DNA of 64,000 bases. Source: Streblospio benedicti (Eukaryota; Annelida; Polychaeta; Spionida; Spionidae). The stretch spans positions 19,466,335 to 19,530,334 of the forward strand of contig CM032664.1 of assembly GCA_019095985.1 (NCBI GenBank). The letters run 5' to 3'. The notes beneath the pieces were generated by a model that worked only from the letters and a program-made list of their open reading frames with translations, was not told where the DNA came from and did not search any database. Shown here one piece after another: positions 60,901-64,000 of this stretch (position 1 is the stretch's first letter; each line of letters begins with the position of its first letter). The position numbers were made by a program, and so were the translations under genes.

Positions 60901-63900
60901 ATAAAGCCATAAAGCCATTATTCACCTTTAACAACACTAAGGTTTTCCATAAATGAACTGCTGCCAGTACTAACCTTGTGGTCTCTCAGCTGAATTCGAA
61001 GCTCCTCTGGATCACTGCTGATTGGATTTGCATCCTGAATCGCCTGTTCTGTCTCTCCAAACCATTCGATCAAATCGTCAATGTCGCCCAAAAGCTGCAA
61101 TAAGCATTGACAATGAGCTCATACTTATGGAGATCATAGTCCTAATCACTATCATTACAATACATGTAAGTGCAAGTGGCCCTTGATTTTCACAGATTTT
61201 CACAAACCAAATGATCTATTTGGGTCATTTCTGACAATTGTCATTTCTTAATGAAAGCATGGTGAGCGATCATTTCACAACAAAATAGGCAAATATTGTA
61301 AAAATAACCGGAACATCCAAAAATCTAAAATAGAATAAAGGGAAAATAATTAGTAAAAAACTATAACCAAATGGAATTGTTAAAACAAAAAATATTACGT
61401 TTTAACACTTGCACCTTATATACTTCAAGACAGAATCTTTTAAGAACAGTCTTAAATTATGTGGATCAAAATTTCATTTCTTCAACTTGCAAGAAAGCAT
61501 GGCAAAAATTCAACTTGAGAAAAACCAAGATGTTTCATTTTTTAACAAAGTATTGCGAAAAATAAAAATCAGTGATTTGAGGATTTGACCTTGATTGATA
61601 AAGAATAATAAACTAAATTTTTCAAACGCAAAGATGAAAGTATAACAGTATAATTAGTTACAATATTATTATAGTGCAAATTTGATAAATATCAAAATAT
61701 AGACCCAATGCCCTAAAAATATTGTAATTATTGGGAAACCTTTGGATATCTGACAATCTGGCAAAAGTCACATCCACAAGCAAGTCTGTCCTGTGATAGC
61801 AAACAAATCAGCATACATATACACAATATTAGCAAGTTATAAAGAAATAAAATATTTCACAAATATGCTAGTAACGACTTGAAATTTTCCTACTCACAAT
61901 GTAGGAATGATAGGTGTATACAAAAGGAAACCATGATGTACAATCCATTATTAGGAGACTCAGTCTCAAGAGACTCGGTTTTTTATACAGACGTCAGTTT
62001 AACCGGTACACCAACCAAAGAAGAGGCGAGTAGAATCACACTTTACATACATGTTACGGACTTGAATGCCAGAATAAATTACATTAGTTTTTGTATAATT
62101 TCACACAAAAACAATCAAGTCCCATATGAAAGGTTCAAATAAATCTACAGCATCATCATCATAAATCATCATGAAAGTACTAATAAACATTGCAGTAGTA
62201 ACCAATATTGGCTGAGCTTACCTCTAGTGACTTCTGTCTCTGTAGGTTCACTTTGTCGGCTTTCCTCTTCACTTGGTCTGCAATTGCCTCCAGCTTGCTG
62301 GTGTCTCGCGCCAGAAGGTCATTGACATTGGAGGTGCCATCGCCGGGGCTCAGCGCTGCCAACTCCGGTGCCTGTTCCGCCAGAGCCGCGAGCAATGGTT
62401 GGCACTGCTCCAGCTGCTGCTGCAAGCGCTGTGAAAAACATGTACACTGTAAGTTGATCTAATGACACAAAATTGATGCATATAGGACAAGTGTAATGAA
62501 CATTTCAATTAATTAGTCTTCAAACAGCTGCTGTAAAAAAATAAACACGTTCATCATCTTTTTGCAAAAATCCTTTTTGTTTATTAACTAATGTCATAAG
62601 CAAAAAAAGATATTTCAACACTGTGGTCATCATACTTGCTTTGCTCAAATACATGGGCCACCCACCTGCACTTGCTCCTCTGCCTCGGGGCCGGTGAGCT
62701 CCTTGCCACCGCTCCTCAACTCTGGCTCCATCTCACCCAGCCAGGTGAGCATCTGCTGGCGCGTGTCGCAGAACTGCTGCGCGCGTGGCAGCGCCTCGTC
62801 CGTGCGGCTCTGCACATTGTCGCACGTGTCCGCAAGAGCGTTGTACCGGTCCTTGTAGTCAGCCATCTTGCTCTGCAATCATTGGCAGTCAGTAGTCAAT
62901 TTACATTGTGACAAGCGAAAAGCAAATAATGCAAATCTTAACGCAAACATCTTTGAAAATAGACGATCAATGATAAATCTACATGAATAAAATCACTTAT
63001 TTTCATTTTCATTTTGTGCTAATTCCCTCTATCTATGTTTGCATCTATCAACTGTTTACTTTGCATTGCAGATTTATATTGCATATGGTGTGACTTTCAA
63101 TTACCTGCAGAGTTGTTGCCTCCTCCGGAGAGCAGTGTTTCTCAAGAGCCTGGCCGCTGATGAGCAGATCGTCCAGGTCAGGTTTGTGGTTCATGACGTT
63201 GTCGCTGACTGCCCGCTGCTGCTGCTGGCTTGCCTCCATCTTCTCCACATCAGCCCCAATGCCCTCTAGAGACGCTTCCAGGGCAAACGCCTTCTTCTCC
63301 GTCTTATCCAGCCATTCAGTGAAGGGTCCTTCTTTGATGAAGAAGTCCTTTGCTAGTTCAATGGTTTGATCCAATGCTTGCTGTCTGTCCTTCACGGTCT
63401 TGCTGAGTGTGTCCCATCTGAAAAATTGAATAACATTAAAAAATGGACATCATCAGAAATCTAAATTCTACATAAATAAGCATGATGTATTGAATACTAA
63501 CCTTGTTGTAAGGTCAGTAAGTTTCTCTTCTATCTGTTTTTTCTCTTTGGGTTCCAGTTGGTTGGTCAAGTCTTTTCCAATGGCCACTACAGCATCCACA
63601 CCTCCAGCCCGGTCATCAACCATACGCTGGATGTACTGTAAACACGATCACATAACAATCCAATCAAACCTCATTTATTTTAGTGAGCGATGATATTTTT
63701 GTGAATCTACAACTAAATGTTGAACTGCTTGCTTTAACTATAGATTGGATAACTAGTGACAGTCATCCAGCATACCTTCTGTTCCTGCATTTGACTCTTT
63801 AGATATTTGTAGTCTGCTGACAGTGGAGAAAGATCTTTCACGGTTTTCTCCATGTCTGAGAGCCATTGCAGTTGTGATTCCAAAGCCTCTTTGAACTTGC

Positions 63901-63946
63901 CAGATTGAAGCAAAGCAGCATCCAACTTTCGTTCACGATCCACCAA
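43337..63946 (-). CDS. MACF1: spectraplakin (MACF1/dystonin/Shot type), 3' half; continues beyond the right edge
   Basis: A giant actin-microtubule cross-linker. Exons in order: 63776-63946, 63502-63635, 63105-63417, 62666-62872, 62222-62428, 60975-61094, 60609-60815, 60235-60357, 59749-59955, 58226-58451, 57623-57849, 57013-57237, 56035-56307, 55608-55763, 55219-55359, 54291-54940, 53878-54067, 53609-53790, 52428-53384, 52146-52290, 51835-51997, 50368-50480, 49891-50004, 49649-49767, 46212-46328, 45872-45963, 44656-44691, 43967-44117, 43337-43815. About 2150 codons: spectrin repeats, two EF-hands, GAS2 domain, Ser/Arg/Thr/Pro-rich tail. All junctions are GT-AG and in phase except one base at 49891/49767. 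Invertebrates carry one gene, ancestral to MACF1 and DST, so the symbol is approximate. The actin-binding and plakin domains lie outside the window. Confidence 0.97.
44656..44691 (-). CDS. MACF1: 36-base microexon encoding an SxIP motif
   Basis: TTGCCAG acceptor, 12 codons ([12 protein letters not shown]) and CAG-GTGAGA donor. It is phase 0 on both sides between exons ending IMK and starting IREK, so it can be included or skipped without a frame change. SRIPRKLS fits the EB1-binding consensus (S/T-x-I-P in a basic context). Confidence 0.75.
45015..45417. mobile_element. Penelope-like element remnant 3, two inverted arms
   Basis: 45015-45150, reverse-complemented, aligns with 45285-45417: AGCAAG-TGCACAACA, GTCACA, TGAAGCAGGTGGAAG, TCCAC, CGTC, TTATGA, TCTGAGTAG and TACCTTCT-CATATG are shared in order. 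The middle shares GACTGGGAATT and a run resembling CCTTGCCTTGGTTCA with remnant 1 (27.5-27.6 kb), so both come from one family. Both arms contain a hammerhead-like core. It lies in a spectraplakin tail intron (44692-45871). Confidence 0.65.
46212..50004 (-). CDS. MACF1: spectraplakin GAS2 microtubule-binding domain
   Basis: Exons 49891-50004 ([26 protein letters not shown]), 49649-49767 ([19 protein letters not shown], then [19 protein letters not shown]) and 46212-46328 ([19 protein letters not shown]). The near-invariant VRVGGGW-LDEFL core is intact. The first two exons do not join in phase: the second begins one T before the expected TTC codon. The 3.3-kb intron 46329-49648 holds several phase-compatible candidate alternative exons. 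Confidence 0.93.
46770..46933 (-). CDS. MACF1: candidate alternative terminal exon of the spectraplakin
   Basis: Acceptor TTTGTATTTAG. Entered in phase 1 from the exon 49649-49767 it reads 53 codons ([28 protein letters not shown] ...) to a TAA at 46770-46772. A second frame across the same bases is also open and is Ser/Thr-rich (TPTTWSSSN), so the region looks coding-like but its frame is uncertain. Confidence 0.35.
47534..47611 (-). CDS. MACF1: candidate 78-base cassette exon after the GAS2 core
   Basis: It has a strong acceptor (CCTGTCCCCGTCACAG) and a strong donor (CAAT-GTATGT), with phase 1 on both sides. It would insert a basic peptide ([20 protein letters not shown], then AQLVQ) between NDPCR and KGRTN. 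The segment is an island of higher GC in an AT-rich intron, and basic peptides fit a microtubule-binding region. Confidence 0.42.
48315..48359 (-). CDS. MACF1: candidate 45-base cassette exon after the GAS2 core
   Basis: The TTTTTAAAG acceptor (weak) and AAGC-GTAAGA donor (good) frame 45 bases. It is phase 1 on both sides and would insert [15 protein letters not shown] between NDPCR and KGRTN. If the donor were skipped the frame would run into TAA eight codons later, giving an alternative end. Confidence 0.35.
50368..52290 (-). CDS. MACF1: spectraplakin EF-hand pair and its lead-in
   Basis: Exons 52146-52290 (lead-in helix with [20 protein letters not shown]), 51835-51997 and 50368-50480. 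EF1 has the loop [12 protein letters not shown] and EF2 has [12 protein letters not shown]; all six calcium-coordinating positions are present in both. Conserved flanks are [20 protein letters not shown] and [17 protein letters not shown] 27-base candidate microexon (51324-51350) lies in the intron between the EF-hands. Confidence 0.95.
51324..51350 (-). CDS. MACF1: candidate 27-base microexon between the EF-hands
   Basis: AATTTTACTTAG acceptor and GCTG-GTAAGC donor frame 27 bases. Both neighbouring junctions are phase 1, so inclusion adds nine residues (about [10 protein letters not shown]) and keeps the frame into EFPTT. No homologue is known to me; it is an alternative exon or a chance match. 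Confidence 0.45.
52428..63946 (-). CDS. MACF1: spectraplakin spectrin-repeat rod (about 15 repeats)
   Basis: Nineteen exons give about 1640 residues of amphipathic helices with the spectrin signatures WL (helix A) and RW or KW (for example [30 protein letters not shown]). Strongly conserved spots are KAKARDLI...[15 protein letters not shown]...[15 protein letters not shown] and, in the last large exon (957 bases), [21 protein letters not shown] and [16 protein letters not shown], both close to vertebrate MACF1. After the last repeat comes a basic linker ending in PRKSV that leads to the EF-hand region. The rod acts as a flexible spacer. Confidence 0.95.
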
Positions 63947-64000
63947 CTGTGAAAGAAGGTTTTCAATGAATAACCAACACAACTGATGCCAGTTTTATTC

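Overview
The window is animal nuclear DNA. Genes are split by GT-AG introns, exons sit in AT-rich non-coding sequence, and decayed DNA transposons, MITEs, SINE-like units, a LINE and Penelope-like remnants are frequent. Four conserved metazoan genes can be read with confidence. Protein similarity and the repeat mix suggest a marine invertebrate bilaterian, possibly a lophotrochozoan such as a mollusc. The phylum is an inference and is not proven by the sequence.

Layout. About 1-11.0 kb (minus strand) holds most of UHRF1: ubiquitin-like, tandem Tudor, PHD and most of the SRA domain. The RING end lies beyond position 1, and the first coding exon was not found. One intron of this gene carries a three-level nest of DNA transposons (1564-4621). 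From 11.0 to 15.3 kb is a divergent intergenic region with a decayed LINE and a MITE. DHCR24 runs on the plus strand from 15317 to about 26.6 kb in nine exons. Its last exon shows a one-base frame disruption, and its 3' end is tandemly duplicated. From 26.7 to 31.0 kb are two Penelope-like remnants and a SINE-like unit. A complete SLC6 glycine-type transporter lies on the minus strand at 30962-37226 (14 exons, 614 codons plus stop). From 37.2 to 43.3 kb is repeat-rich spacer with a large foldback. From 43337 past the right edge (minus strand) is the 3' half of a spectraplakin (MACF1/DST/Shot type): spectrin repeats, two EF-hands, a GAS2 domain and a Ser/Arg/Thr/Pro-rich tail with EB1-type S/TxIP motifs.

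The four genes do not form one pathway: chromatin methyl-CpG maintenance, sterol synthesis, amino-acid transport and the cytoskeleton. Their order is still notable, because the human counterparts DHCR24, SLC6A9 and MACF1 all lie on chromosome arm 1p. The most interesting signals are: (i) several small phase-matched candidate alternative exons in the spectraplakin GAS2/tail region, including a 36-base microexon that encodes an SxIP motif; (ii) three Penelope-like inverted-arm remnants with hammerhead-ribozyme-like cores; (iii) nested piggyBac-like insertions at TTAA inside a pogo-like terminal repeat; (iv) a duplicated Pol III-type tRNA-like unit with an enlarged middle hairpin; and (v) two one-base reading-frame inconsistencies in otherwise intact host genes.
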